Part shown: one piece after another, positions 52,741 through 61,519 of the stretch
How positions within the stretch are numbered: the stretch's first letter is position 1
Layout: each line of letters begins with the position of its first letter
Origin: Bradyrhizobium sp. CCBAU 051011
GTDB lineage: Bacteria > Pseudomonadota > Alphaproteobacteria > Rhizobiales > Xanthobacteraceae
Direction: 5' to 3'
DNA length: 64,000 bases
Assembly: GCF_009930815.1 (NCBI RefSeq)
Contig: NZ_CP022222.1
Coordinates: 4,134,501 to 4,198,500 of the forward strand
Translations under genes and position numbers: made by a program
Notes under the pieces: generated by a model
What the model was told of the DNA's origin: nothing
The model's database searches: none
Seen by the model: only the letters and a program-made list of their open reading frames with translations

Positions 52741-53976
52741 TTAGTTCGGGCGCTCCATCTTGCAGGTGGTCGGGAGCATGGTCTGCTCAGGGTCGATCTT
52801 TGCAGCTTGCCGCCAGCCCCAACCGGTCTTTTCCTCGTCGAACGGCTCCTTCTCCGTGCGCTCACCGAACGAGGCGATATACATCGGCTGGAAGAATTGG
52901 TGATCGTCCTTGCGCATGGTGCCCTTGCCACCACCGTTATAGACGTCGAACTGCATGCCTTCGAGCGCTGCAGCGACCTTGACCGGATCCAGCGACTTGG
53001 CCTTTTCCGCCGCGGCCGCAAACATCCGCATCTGGTTCACGGCCCGGGGATAGAACAGGCTGAAGTCATACTTCGCCCGCAGAGCCTTCTCGAAAGCGTC
53101 TGCTGACGGATTGCCGAGATTCGGAATCCCCTCGGCGATCTGGAACACCTGGTGATTGAGGTTCGCCTGCTTGATCGCGGTGGGACCGCCGGTCCCGCCC
53201 GCATAGTAGGTGTACCAGTTCACCTTCAGTCCGGCATCGGCACTTGCTTTGAGGAGCAGCGCAAAATCCTGCCCCCAGTTGCCGGTGATGACGCTGTCAG
53301 CACCAGACGCCTTGATCTTCGCAACGTACGGTGCGAAGTCGGTGATCTTCAGCAACGGATGCAGTTCGTCGCCAACGATCTGAATGTCCGGTCGTTTCGT
53401 CTTCAGCATGGTTTTTGCGGCTGAACGGACCGACTCGCCGAACGAATAATCTTGGTTGATCAGATATAGCTTCTTGATATCCGCGGCGCTCTTCATGTAG
53501 TTCGTGAGCGCTTCCATCTTGATGTCGGAATTTGCATCCCATCGGAAATGCCAGAAGCTACACTTTGCATTGGTGAGCACCGGATCCACGGCGGCATAGT
53601 TGAAATAGAGGATTTCCTTGCCGGGATTACGTTCGTTGTACTTTGTCACGAAATCGGTCAGCGCACCGGCAACAGACGACCCGTTGCCCTGGGTGATGTA
53701 GCGCACGCCGCCGTCGATCGCCTTTTGCGCCTGGATCAAGCTTTCCTGAGGATTGGTCTTGTTATCGAAGGGAACAATCTCGACCTTCTTGCCGAGGATG
53801 CCACCCTTGGCATTCAACTCTTCTGCAAGAAACTGGAAGGTCTTGAAGCCGACCTCGCCGATGCTGGCACCGCCGCCCGAGAGCGGATCGATATAGCCGA
53901 TTTTGACCGTCTGTTGCGCAAGCGCCGTACCGCCGAGCATCGGCAGCAAGGCAGCAGCCATCATCCACTGACGCAT
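52741..53976 (-). CDS. livK: Branched-chain amino acid ABC substrate-binding protein (LivK family)
   Basis: The 411-residue periplasmic protein has a signal peptide ending at ALAQQ (residue ~21). The mature start TVKIGYIDPLSGGGASIGEV and the central LYLINQDYSFGESVRSA are typical of type I periplasmic binding proteins (HAAT family). It is the first gene of the liv operon. The ligand is uncertain, because HAAT proteins bind amino acids, amides, urea or aromatic acids. The start is supported by an AGGGAGTA ribosome site about seven bases upstream. Confidence 0.92.
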   Translation of the reverse strand: MRQWMMAAALLPMLGGTALAQQTVKIGYIDPLSGGGASIGEVGFKTFQFLAEELNAKGGILGKKVEIVPFDNKTNPQESLIQAQKAIDGGVRYITQGNGSSVAGALTDFVTKYNERNPGKEILYFNYAAVDPVLTNAKCSFWHFRWDANSDIKMEALTNYMKSAADIKKLYLINQDYSFGESVRSAAKTMLKTKRPDIQIVGDELHPLLKITDFAPYVAKIKASGADSVITGNWGQDFALLLKASADAGLKVNWYTYYAGGTGGPTAIKQANLNHQVFQIAEGIPNLGNPSADAFEKALRAKYDFSLFYPRAVNQMRMFAAAAEKAKSLDPVKVAAALEGMQFDVYNGGGKGTMRKDDHQFFQPMYIASFGERTEKEPFDEEKTGWGWRQAAKIDPEQTMLPTTCKMERPN

Positions 53977-54511
53977 GGCACTACTCCCTCTTGGTCGTTC
54001 TTTTTCGAAGGCTTATAGGAATCGCCGACCGAGAAAAACAGACCGGAAGACGAGCGCCTCCTGCTTTGTAAGTGTTGTCCAATAGTTCGGAGGCCGCAAG
54101 GGAATAAATCGAACCGGCGTTTGAAGTGTCGAGCTTTCACTGAGAGCAAGGCTGGGATCCCAGAAAGCTCACGGGAAGCCTTCAGGACGCGGAGCTCCGG
54201 CTCGCGACCTGCGCCAATGGGCGCGCGACGGCTCAAGATAGTGTGCGCCCGTCACTGCTCCTGCTTGGGGGCGTTGATTCCTGCCGCGGAAACGTCATTC
54301 GAAGCGACGGTAGTCCGTTAGGCGAGACCGTCGTTTAGTATGTTAGCCTCCGCGGCGACATCGTCATCCGTTGCGTCGTGCCGGCCGATGCGAGTCAGAG
54401 ATCGAACAGAGAGGTCCTCGGAACTTGGATTGTCGATTTGGGTTGTGGGAGCGACGATCCATGTCAGGAATAACAGGCGGACAACACTGCTTGCTGATTG
54501 TGGAGGTTCGC
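53977..54511. other. Intergenic, upstream region of the liv operon
   Basis: No gene is supported in these ~535 bases. An imperfect dyad (GAGCTTTCACTGAG and CAGAAAGCTC) lies at about 54130-54170. The liv promoter should lie just above 53980, but I cannot pick it with confidence. Confidence 0.4.
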
Positions 54512-54782
54512 ATGAACAGCCCCCCCGTCGCCCAACGATCCAACTCAGTATCTCGAAGACCTGATGCATGCGGGCCAGCAATCGATCAAGCAATTCGACG
54601 ATGCGCTTGCGGCTACCATGGGAGTGCGCCGCAATAATGCGGCGCCAAGCGGGCAGGTCTTCTCACCGCTTGCGTTCGCGATGGATATGCAGCGCGAGTA
54701 CTTCACACAATTCTGGCGGTTCTGGAACGCTGCCTTCATCGCGGCGATGACCGGCGGGCTCCCATTGTCATCTATTCCATGA
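54512..54782 (+). pseudogene. Small gene frameshifted in a C7 run
   Basis: The ATG at 54512 has GGAGG five bases upstream. The start is MNSPPV, but with one C fewer in the run of seven at 54521-54527 the frame becomes MNSPPSPNDPTQYLEDLMHA. It then continues GQQSIKQFDDALAATMGV and DMQREYFTQFWRFWNAAFIA to the TGA at 54780. The restored ~90-residue protein is helical and has the look of a phasin or polyhydroxyalkanoate-granule-associated protein, but the family is not certain. The lesion is in a homopolymer, so it may be a sequencing error. Confidence 0.5.
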
Positions 54783-55119
54783 CGACTTCCAGTCACGCGG
54801 GTGCTCCGCGCGGGATGGAGTTTCTTTACAGCGCCAACAACTGAACGTCGCGGTTTCGCGAGCGAAGTGCATCTGCATCGTGGTTGCGTCACCACGCTTA
54901 TTCGAGGCCGAATGTCGGACGCCTCGAGCTCGCCAATGCGTTTTGTCGGTACAATGCGTTTTGTCGGTACGCGGAATTGGCGTTGGTTATGTAAGGAGTG
55001 CCTGCAAATTTGCATCGACACGGGATTTGTTAGCCGTAAGCGATCTCTGCGACAGGGATACACCCTATTTCCCTCGTGAGGTCCGCACCGCGCGGCTTAC
55101 CGGCGCTGCCTATTCCGGT
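54783..55119. other. Intergenic, contains a short tandem repeat
   Basis: No gene is supported. The only notable feature is the 18-base tandem repeat at 54935-54970. Confidence 0.4.
54935..54970 (+). repeat. Perfect 18-bp tandem duplication
   Basis: AATGCGTTTTGTCGGTAC occurs twice in a row without mismatch. It is a simple local duplication in apparently non-coding DNA. Confidence 0.9.
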
Positions 55120-56224
55120 TCAAATCCCGAAATCCAGTTGCGGCTCCGTGTCGTTTTCGCCTTGCAGGGAAGACAGCGACACTCCCAGGAGGCGCACCGC
55201 TTTTGAAAGGGGCATGGCGTCTTCCAGCAGGCCGATCGCCAGACGCGCGAGATCGTCGCGGTTCGCGACCACCGCAGACACGGATCGGCTGCGCGTGATG
55301 ATCTCGAAGTCAGCGAACTTCACTTTAAGTGTCACCGTTCGTCCCCTGGTGCCCGCCAACTCGCAAATGTCCCCAGACCTTATCTATCAGCGGCTGGAGC
55401 TCGGCGACCATTGCGTCGAATTCCGTGAGATCTGTGAAGAAAGTGTTCTCGGCGCCGACCGATTTGCGGACACGATTGGCCCGTACGGGGCGCTCGTCGA
55501 TGCCGCGCGAAATCCAGTAGTAATAGGTGCCGGACTTGCCGAAGTTCTCCTGCAGAAAGGTGAGGGACTGGTTGCGAATGTCGAGGCCGGTCCAAATCCC
55601 GAACGCGTTGAATTTGGCAGCGGTTGCCGGCCCGATGCCGTGAAACTTCTCGACCGGTAGCGTCTCGACGAAGGCCGGTCCCATCTGCGGCGAAATGACA
55701 TACTGCCCATTGGGTTTGCGATGATCGGAGGCGAGCTTCGCCAGGAACTTGTTGTAAGAGATGCCCGCCGACGCGTTTAGGCCGGTCTCGGCTTTGATCT
55801 TCTCGCGGATCCTCATCGCGATGTCTCTGGCCAGCAGGATGCCTTGCAGGTTTTCGGTGACATCGAGATAGGCCTCGTCGAGCGAAAGTGGCTCGATAAT
55901 TGGCGTGTGCTCGGCGAAGATCTGGCGAATCTGTCGGCTGACCGCCTTGTAAACTTCGAAGCGTGGCTTGACGAAGATCAGGTCCGGACACTGCCGTTTC
56001 GCGGTGACCGACGGCATGGCCGAGCGAACGCCGTACTGGCGGGCTTCGTAGCTCGCGGCAGCGACGACGCCGCGCTCGGCCGAACCGCCCACTGCCACCG
56101 GCTTGCCCCGCAGGTCCGGATTATCGCGCTGCTCGACCGACGCGTAGAAAGCATCCATGTCGATATGGATGATCTTGCGGTGAGACGTTGTCGAAACGCT
56201 GTGTGCCGGATCGGGAGGGACCAT
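55120..56224 (-). pseudogene. dinB: DNA polymerase IV, frameshifted near the C-terminus
   Basis: Pol IV is an error-prone Y-family polymerase used for lesion bypass. From the ATG at 56224 the catalytic segments are IIHIDMDAFYASVEQRDNPD and PLSLDEAYLDVTE, with the thumb and helix-hairpin-helix following (EKFHGIGPATAAKFNAFGI). Near residue 290 the frame shifts (KVWGHLRVGGHQG in frame, ELAGTRGRTVTLKVKFADFE in the next). The little-finger domain continues in the new frame to 55120. One base restores a full ~365-residue enzyme. As written, the truncated product lacks its DNA-gripping domain. Confidence 0.88.
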
Positions 56225-56272
56225 GGGCGGATTGTACAGCGCACCGCAAGCCAAGTCGCGGCCAAGTCAGCC

Positions 56273-56539
56273 TTAATCCGCCGGGGGGCATTCAGGGCAG
56301 GTGTCGCCGATCGAGTCCAGCACCTCGGCGATCGCGACGGCAGCCACTTGGGACGAAACGCCGGCCGGCGGATCGGTCCGAGCGATCTGGAATGCGCGGT
56401 CGCGGGCATGCGGGTCGGCGCGGTCCTGCATCCACCCGTGCTCCTCGCATTCGCGAATGGCGCCGGCCTCGCTGAGCACCGAAATCGCCCAGCCGCGTAG
56501 CGTCCGGATGGCTGGTTGCCTCTCCTTCGTCATCAGCAT
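56273..56539 (-). CDS. Small conserved-type hypothetical protein
   Basis: The 88-residue product contains ECEEHGWMQDRADPHARDRA followed by FQIARTDPPAG and ends IGDTCPECPPAD. The E-HG-x-MQDRADP-x-ARDRA and GDTCPEC patterns are those of a short protein that occurs near DNA-repair genes in Bradyrhizobium. The last CPEC could be half of a zinc knuckle. It lies 49 bases upstream of dinB on the same strand and may be co-transcribed with it. Confidence 0.7.
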   Translation of the reverse strand: MLMTKERQPAIRTLRGWAISVLSEAGAIRECEEHGWMQDRADPHARDRAFQIARTDPPAGVSSQVAAVAIAEVLDSIGDTCPECPPAD

Positions 56540-56669
56540 TCGAAATCGCTCCTACGGGGCCGAATCCTCTCGCCCCGCCGTCCGTTCCCGGGCTGCTAAC
56601 ACAGGTCAGGGATTCCGAATTGCATGGCTATTGCTTTTCCACGTGTTCCGTCCGCCTGCGTGCAATATT

Positions 56670-57371
56670 TCAGGCGGCTAGCGCGGGATCTTCCTTTTCG
56701 CCGGTCGCAACGATCTTCAGCGCCCCGTCCGGCAACGGCCGCTGGAGCGCCTTGGCCTCGTCCCAAGGGGCGCGCAGCCAGACATCGTACTCTTCGGTTG
56801 TCGTCAGGATCACTGGCATCGCCTTCGGGTGCACGCGTTCCACCTCGGCATTCGGCTTGCAAGTCAGGAAGGCGTAGACATCGATCGTGACTTCTCCTTC
56901 CTTGGCCTTGCGGACGCTGGTCGAGTTCGTCCAGAGGCCGGCGAACGCCAGCAGTGGGCGGCTTTCGTCCGGAGCGAACCATACCGGAACCTTCTTGCCA
57001 TCGATCGTGTCGTACTCGCTGAATGACGTGAAGGGGACCAGGCAACGGTGCTCAGTCCCGAGCCATCGCTTCCAATGCGCACTGCCCACGTTTCGGATAT
57101 TGGTGGTGCCACTGTCCGGCTCCATCCGAAGCAATTCCTTGAAATCGACCGGCTTACCCTTGGCCTCGAGCTTCTGGGCTCGCTTCCTGGTGGCGTCCAG
57201 GAGCGCCTGCTGGGAGGACGGCATGCCCCATCGAGCCATGACGATCTCCCGATCGTCGGGCGCGTTGCGAACGATCGGCGCTGGGTAGTCCGGAAAGATG
57301 CCGGGCATTGAAGGCAAGTTGCCAACGCGACTGTTGAGTGCGACAGTCACGCGTGCTCCTGGTCTGGACAC
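56670..57371 (-). CDS. SRAP-family protein lacking its catalytic N-terminus
   Basis: SOS-response-associated peptidases (YedK in E. coli, HMCES in humans) form a DNA-protein crosslink with abasic sites through Cys2 of an MCGRY start. Here the family match begins only at [20 protein letters not shown] and then runs normally ([39 protein letters not shown], with the catalytic His region) for ~215 residues. The upstream codons [15 protein letters not shown] are antisense to a trbI fragment and contain no Cys. The missing ~20 residues include the nucleophile, so the protein should be inactive in crosslinking. Confidence 0.8.
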   Translation of the reverse strand: MSRPGARVTVALNSRVGNLPSMPGIFPDYPAPIVRNAPDDREIVMARWGMPSSQQALLDATRKRAQKLEAKGKPVDFKELLRMEPDSGTTNIRNVGSAHWKRWLGTEHRCLVPFTSFSEYDTIDGKKVPVWFAPDESRPLLAFAGLWTNSTSVRKAKEGEVTIDVYAFLTCKPNAEVERVHPKAMPVILTTTEEYDVWLRAPWDEAKALQRPLPDGALKIVATGEKEDPALAA

Positions 57372-57730
57372 GCCTGATCATGCCAAACGGCCGATCGATC
57401 GTTCTTGAGCGCCAGCCGGGTGCCGACGCCGGGGGATATGCTGGGCTTCACGACGAGGTCGATCATCACTGGGGCGAGCTGTTCAAGGCGGCCTTGCTGT
57501 CGACTTTGCTTGGTGTCGGAGCCGAGCTTGGGTCCGGCTCGGATGCTGGCAACGGAGACAGCGCCATTCTGCAGGCCCTTCGCCGTGGGGCAGGGGATAC
57601 CCTGAACCAGACCGGTCAGCAGATCGTTCGGCGCAATCTCAACATCCAGCCGACCCTGACAATCCGGCCGGGTTTTCCGGTGCGGGTAATCGTCAATCGC
57701 GACCTCGTGCTCGAACCATACAGAGGCTGA
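57341..57730 (+). pseudogene. C-terminal fragment of TrbI/VirB10 conjugation protein
   Basis: [20 protein letters not shown], then ADAGGYAGLHDEVDHHWGEL and QQIVRRNLNIQPTLTIRPGF followed by PVRVIVNRDL is the C-terminal outer-membrane-core domain of TrbI, part of a type IV secretion channel. About two thirds of the protein is missing at the 5' side, where it abuts and overlaps the SRAP gene on the other strand. The end is normal. A DUF2274 gene follows as it does in trb operons. Confidence 0.85.
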
Positions 57731-57735
57731 AGAAA

Positions 57736-57975
57736 TTGGTGAAGTTAAAGCTCGGCGCCATTGCCGATGATAAGCCGGTAAAGCTCACCGTGGAACTGCC
57801 GGCCGACGTCCATCGCGACCTTGCTGCCTACGCCGACGTGCTTGCCCGAGAAACCGGCCAATCGATCTTGGACCCCGCAAAGCTGGTCGCGCCAATGCTG
57901 GCGCGATTCATGGCAACCGACCGAGCCTTTGCAAAGGCCCGCCGCAAGGGTCAGCCCTTGCAAGGCAAGGGATAG
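57736..57975 (+). CDS. DUF2274 protein of a trb conjugation operon
   Basis: The 79-residue product reads LKLGAIADDKPVKLTVELPA and DVHRDLAAYADVLARETGQS, and ends FMATDRAFAKARRKG. DUF2274 genes sit directly after trbI in conjugative-transfer operons of integrative elements. The N-terminal strand and helix pattern resembles ribbon-helix-helix proteins. It starts five bases after the trbI stop at a TTG or GTG. It is the only intact piece of a lost conjugation operon here. Confidence 0.85.
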   Translation: MVKLKLGAIADDKPVKLTVELPADVHRDLAAYADVLARETGQSILDPAKLVAPMLARFMATDRAFAKARRKGQPLQGKG

Positions 57976-58017
57976 CGCTCGCTCAACAATTTGAGAAAGT
58001 TTGCCAGCGCCGGATTG

Positions 58018-58884
58018 TCAATGTGCTGAATAATTGACCTGACTCGGCCCCGCGCCGTCTCGTACCTCGCGATAAGTCAGGCCCGCAAAAGTAACGCCGA
58101 TGTCGGATTCGGCCACCAGACTGACACCGAATCCTATGGATATGAGGGTCTTGATGATACCTCTGCTAACGTCATGGCGTTCGATCTTGGGACGGTCTGC
58201 TGTCGAGATCAGCTTCGCCAACAAGAGATCCTCAAGTTCTCGTCCCGGGTCGTAATGGCTGAGAAGGACCGTCTCGTTCCGCAGGTCGGTCCAGTAGATC
58301 GCCTTCTTCCCAGCCAGGTGATGTCCGTCAGGCAAGGCCACCAGGACGCGCTCGCTCCACAGCGGCAAGGCGTTGCTGTCAAAGACGTGTCCCCCGTCGG
58401 TCGCGATGACAACGTCGATTGCACCATTGCGTAAGGCGGTGACGAGGCGCATTCGCGATCGTTCGACCATGCCAAGTGCGACCTGTGGGCACCGCTGCCT
58501 GAAATCTACCAACGTCGCTCGTAAATTGCCGGCCGACAGCGACGTATAGAATCCCACAGACAACCGCCCAGCCTCGCCGCGTCCGTTAGACTTGGCTGAC
58601 GTAACCAGCGCATCCATTTGTTCGAGAATCGTTCGGAGAAAATCCCGGCCAGCCGACGTGGCGCAGACGCCGCCGCTCGATCGCTCGAACACAATCACGC
58701 CTATTGATTCCTCGAGTTCCCGAATGCAGCGGCTCAGAGTTGACTGCTGCGTCAACAACGCTTCTGCAGCCCGCCGGAAGCTTCCATACTCCGCGGAAAC
58801 AACCGCATATCGGAGGTGTTGAAGGGGGATCGTCGCAGATTGATTGCGGAGAGATAAATATCTGTGGTCTTGTTCGTCGGCCAT
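58018..58884 (-). CDS. LysR-family transcriptional regulator with altered C-terminus
   Basis: The 288-residue protein has a LysR helix-turn-helix at about residues 20-80 (HLRYAVVSAEYGSFRRAAEA, then LLTQQSTLSRCIRELEESIG) and an effector domain to the end. It stops at VNYSAH, about 20 residues earlier than expected. In the next frame the DNA still reads IDNPALANFLKLLSERYP, so a small deletion has shifted the frame at the very end. The DNA-binding part and most of the effector domain are intact. Its target is unknown. Confidence 0.85.
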   Translation of the reverse strand: MADEQDHRYLSLRNQSATIPLQHLRYAVVSAEYGSFRRAAEALLTQQSTLSRCIRELEESIGVIVFERSSGGVCATSAGRDFLRTILEQMDALVTSAKSNGRGEAGRLSVGFYTSLSAGNLRATLVDFRQRCPQVALGMVERSRMRLVTALRNGAIDVVIATDGGHVFDSNALPLWSERVLVALPDGHHLAGKKAIYWTDLRNETVLLSHYDPGRELEDLLLAKLISTADRPKIERHDVSRGIIKTLISIGFGVSLVAESDIGVTFAGLTYREVRDGAGPSQVNYSAH

Positions 58885-59469
58885 TCGCGACCATGGTGCT
58901 CTGAGACTGCAGGAGCATCGATAAGATATTTGGAATCGGGTGATTTCGTCGGCAGGTTGTGTTTTTTATTGGGCCGATCCGTGCCCTGCCGTCGGCGTCC
59001 GGCAGGCGATGGGGCGCCATCCGGACCGCGTGTCGCCCGAGTAGCGCACGCTTCTCTCAGATCGTCGGATAAGCGACATCGCGTTACGCTACGCGTGGCG
59101 ACTGCACCTCGTCGTGAACATCGCGCCCATTGCGAGGTTGATCGGCATCCGGTGAAAGCGCTTTACAGACCGGCAAGCATCACGTGATCAGAGCAGGGCG
59201 CAGCTTGTGCTCTGCTGTGGCAGCCGGCGCTTATACCAACGAGGGCGTTCTAGCGAATGCTTGCACCTGAATAGAGCGAGATGAAAATCGCTTTTAATGC
59301 CGCAAGTAAAGCTATCTTGCGCAAGGACTTGGGTCTCATTGCCTCTCCCGTCATCTGCGGTCGTATGCTCGCGCGTTGTCGGGCCGCTTTGTGGCGCTTG
59401 GACGTGCCGAGGCGGTGCCGCTTCGGTCACCGCCCATCGCGCGTGTGATGACTTTCCTCAGTTCGCGGG
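58885..59469. other. Intergenic, nothing seen
   Basis: About 585 bases without a supported gene, RNA or repeat. Confidence 0.4.
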
Positions 59470-59690
59470 CTACAGTGCAGAACTTGCGACCGTCTCGGGC
59501 ACGCGAACACTGGCGTAATCGCCGGCGTCGAGGCCGCTAGTCGAGAACGCTTCCTGCAGGAAGGGTACGTAAACAACGGCCGCGTGCAGAAAAAGCGACA
59601 AGGCGATGGCCGCCCAGAGCCAGCGCTTTCGGAAAAGGCCGCAAAGGCTGGGACCGGCACGATGCGCTACGGCCAGACGATGACCTTTAC
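59470..59690 (-). pseudogene. C-terminal remnant of a cation P-type ATPase
   Basis: GLFRKRWLWAAIALSLFLHA followed by AVVYVPFLQEAFSTSGLDAG is the last membrane helix pair of P-type cation ATPases. The rest of the protein, including the phosphorylation site, is missing, and the end is frameshifted. Confidence 0.65.
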
Positions 59691-59753
59691 GACCTGACAA
59701 GCAAGGGTTCGAGGGGCGTTCTGCGCTGGATTAGCTTGGTCTCCCGACCACGA

Positions 59754-60452
59754 TCAAGGTGTGACGCAGCGGTGGAGTTGCGGGTGCAAAGTAGATCCCG
59801 GAGGGCAGGTTGGCGCCGTAACGCAGCGGTGTAGTCGCGGATGCAAGGTAGATCCCGGAGGGCAGGTTGGCGCCGTAACGCAGCGGTGTAGTCGCGGATG
59901 CAAAGTATATCCCGCAGGGCATTCCGCGGCCACCAGCGTCACGTCCGGCACCGTAAGCTGAGAGTCATGAGGCGAGAACGGCATAGCTTGGGCGCTTACC
60001 GCGACCAACGATGCCGCCAAGGCAGCACGAGCAAGGGGAAAATAAGACCTGATCAGCATCATCCAGCCGTTCTGTCGCCAATGGGCGAAACTCAGGAGGC
60101 ATCGAATGGCGCCCGATGCGATGAGCAGCGCGCCGAGGAAATAGGTCAGGACCAGGGCGCCGGACGCTGGCTGCACGAGCAGCACGAGTCCGAAGGTGAG
60201 ATAGAGCACGCCAAGCAGGACCTGCCGCAGGAAGCCGCCCCATCCCTTGGTCCAGAAAGCATGCATGATCTCGAATGCGCCGGCCGCGATCGCCGTCAGC
60301 CCGATCAGCTTGACGCTGATGATGGTTGCGAACGCGACGTCAGTGAGCGCGAAGATGCCGGCGGCAATCAGCACGATGCCAAGAAGCGCGCAGACCCAGA
60401 GGGGAGGAGGACCCAGAGCTTCGATGCCGGTTCGGCTGTCATAGGCTGTCAT
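59754..60452 (-). CDS. Chimera of a truncated HdeD-type membrane protein and a secreted Cys-repeat protein
   Basis: From the ATG at 60452 the first ~130 residues are HdeD-like (PPPLWVCALLGIVLIAAGIF, then GVLYLTFGLVLLVQPASG and LTYFLGALLIASGAIRCLL), four membrane segments of the usual six. At WRQNGWMM the sequence switches to IRSYFPLARAALAASLVAVS followed by AQA, a signal peptide, and a small secreted protein. That part ends in three 19-residue repeats of the type CPPGSTLHPRLHRCVTAPT. Internal ATGs at 60059 and 60062 could start the secreted part alone. The fusion probably arose by deletion between two genes. HdeD proteins are linked to acid resistance. Confidence 0.65.
   Translation of the reverse strand: MTAYDSRTGIEALGPPPLWVCALLGIVLIAAGIFALTDVAFATIISVKLIGLTAIAAGAFEIMHAFWTKGWGGFLRQVLLGVLYLTFGLVLLVQPASGALVLTYFLGALLIASGAIRCLLSFAHWRQNGWMMLIRSYFPLARAALAASLVAVSAQAMPFSPHDSQLTVPDVTLVAAECPAGYTLHPRLHRCVTAPTCPPGSTLHPRLHRCVTAPTCPPGSTLHPQLHRCVTP
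59761..59931 (-). repeat. Three tandem 57-bp repeats encoding 19-residue Cys/His units
   Basis: Units begin at 59761, 59818 and 59875, with only a few differences. Each encodes CPxGxTLHPxLHRCVTAPT. Two cysteines and two histidines per unit suggest metal binding or disulfide-linked loops in the cell envelope. Confidence 0.85.
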
Positions 60453-61026
60453 GCCATCCTCCTGAGCGGTGATGGTTCGATTGGCACGCGCCGGATGGTA
60501 GCTTCCAGCCCGCAATGCCAACATCCGACGAAACCCTGAGCAACGGGCGGGAATGTTCCCATTGGCCTGACTCGAGCCGCATCGATCTCGCCCAAGATCC
60601 GCCAATACGAGCTCATCGCCGTCCTCTCGGACCCAGCGTCAAATTGGTTACGCCGGCGGCGAGATTGAATCCGATCGACCGCTCGATCGACAGTCAACGA
60701 GCTGAGCGGCTTCTACTTGACGATCAGATGGGCAAGGGTATCTACTTAAGCGGAGGCGGCGCTAGGAGTTCGTCTTAAGGGTGTCACACGCTGGCACCCT
60801 GCCTTGGATTGTCTTGGCCAGGAACTCGCGAATCGGCCCAGGCACCGTGCGAGGAAGTTACGTGGGCGCGAGCGGCGGGGCGGACTGACATTCACTAAGG
60901 GCTCGCGAGCTCAAGTACTGGACTTACTGGGCCCGCGGTGAGCAGGAAAGGAACTGGACCGATGCGGTGAACTGGAAGAAACCGGTGCCAGCGTACATGC
61001 AATTTGTTCATGGGATGGAGGTGAGG
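60453..61026. other. Intergenic, nothing seen
   Basis: Roughly 570 bases without a supported gene. Open frames on both strands near 60449-60778 have low-complexity translations and are not called. Confidence 0.4.
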
Positions 61027-61272
61027 ATGAATATACGGGCTGTATGCAGTGCATTGATCGTGAGCGGTTCGGTAGCGGTTGCTGCACCTTCAAGCCTTTC
61101 CTTGGCTCAGTCGAATGATGCCGGCTTATCCGCGAAGGATCGCGGCGCATCTGTGCCAAAGAGGGCAGCGCCAAATACAAATGCAACCCCGCTAACCCCG
61201 CGAAACCCCCGGTACTGGCGTCATCGCGGCGGTAAGCATCCGCACTTTGGCAGCCGGCGCGTTCGCACCTAG
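61027..61272 (+). CDS. Small secreted basic hypothetical protein
   Basis: The 81-residue product has a signal peptide (MNIRAVCSALIVSGSVAVAA, cleavage near SLAQ). The mature part is short, basic and Pro/Arg/His-rich, ending RYWRHRGGKHPHFGSRRVRT. GGAGG is present seven bases before the ATG at 61027. The composition suggests an envelope or nucleic-acid-binding peptide, but no family is recognised. Confidence 0.6.
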   Translation: MNIRAVCSALIVSGSVAVAAPSSLSLAQSNDAGLSAKDRGASVPKRAAPNTNATPLTPRNPRYWRHRGGKHPHFGSRRVRT

Positions 61273-61519
61273 GTCCAGGCGCCACAGAGCAGCGGCTTCG
61301 CCCCGTTGCCCAGTAGAAGCGCCTGGTCAGTTCCACTCGTGTAACTTGACCGATCGACCCTTCGCTATGATCGTGGCGTTAGCTGCCTTCCATACGCGCT
61401 GATCAAGGAAGCAGCGGAAGCCGTCGCTGTGCCACTCGCTCGTTCATCTGATACGCTCGTTGATGGCTGTGCTAAAAAACCGTCTCCGCCGTAGCTCGTG
61501 TTGGAACAGCGGTCGCGGA

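Noticed and set aside
59761..59931. Three regular repeats as a possible CRISPR array
   Set aside because: The 57-base units are contiguous with no unique spacers and encode a 19-residue protein repeat in frame.
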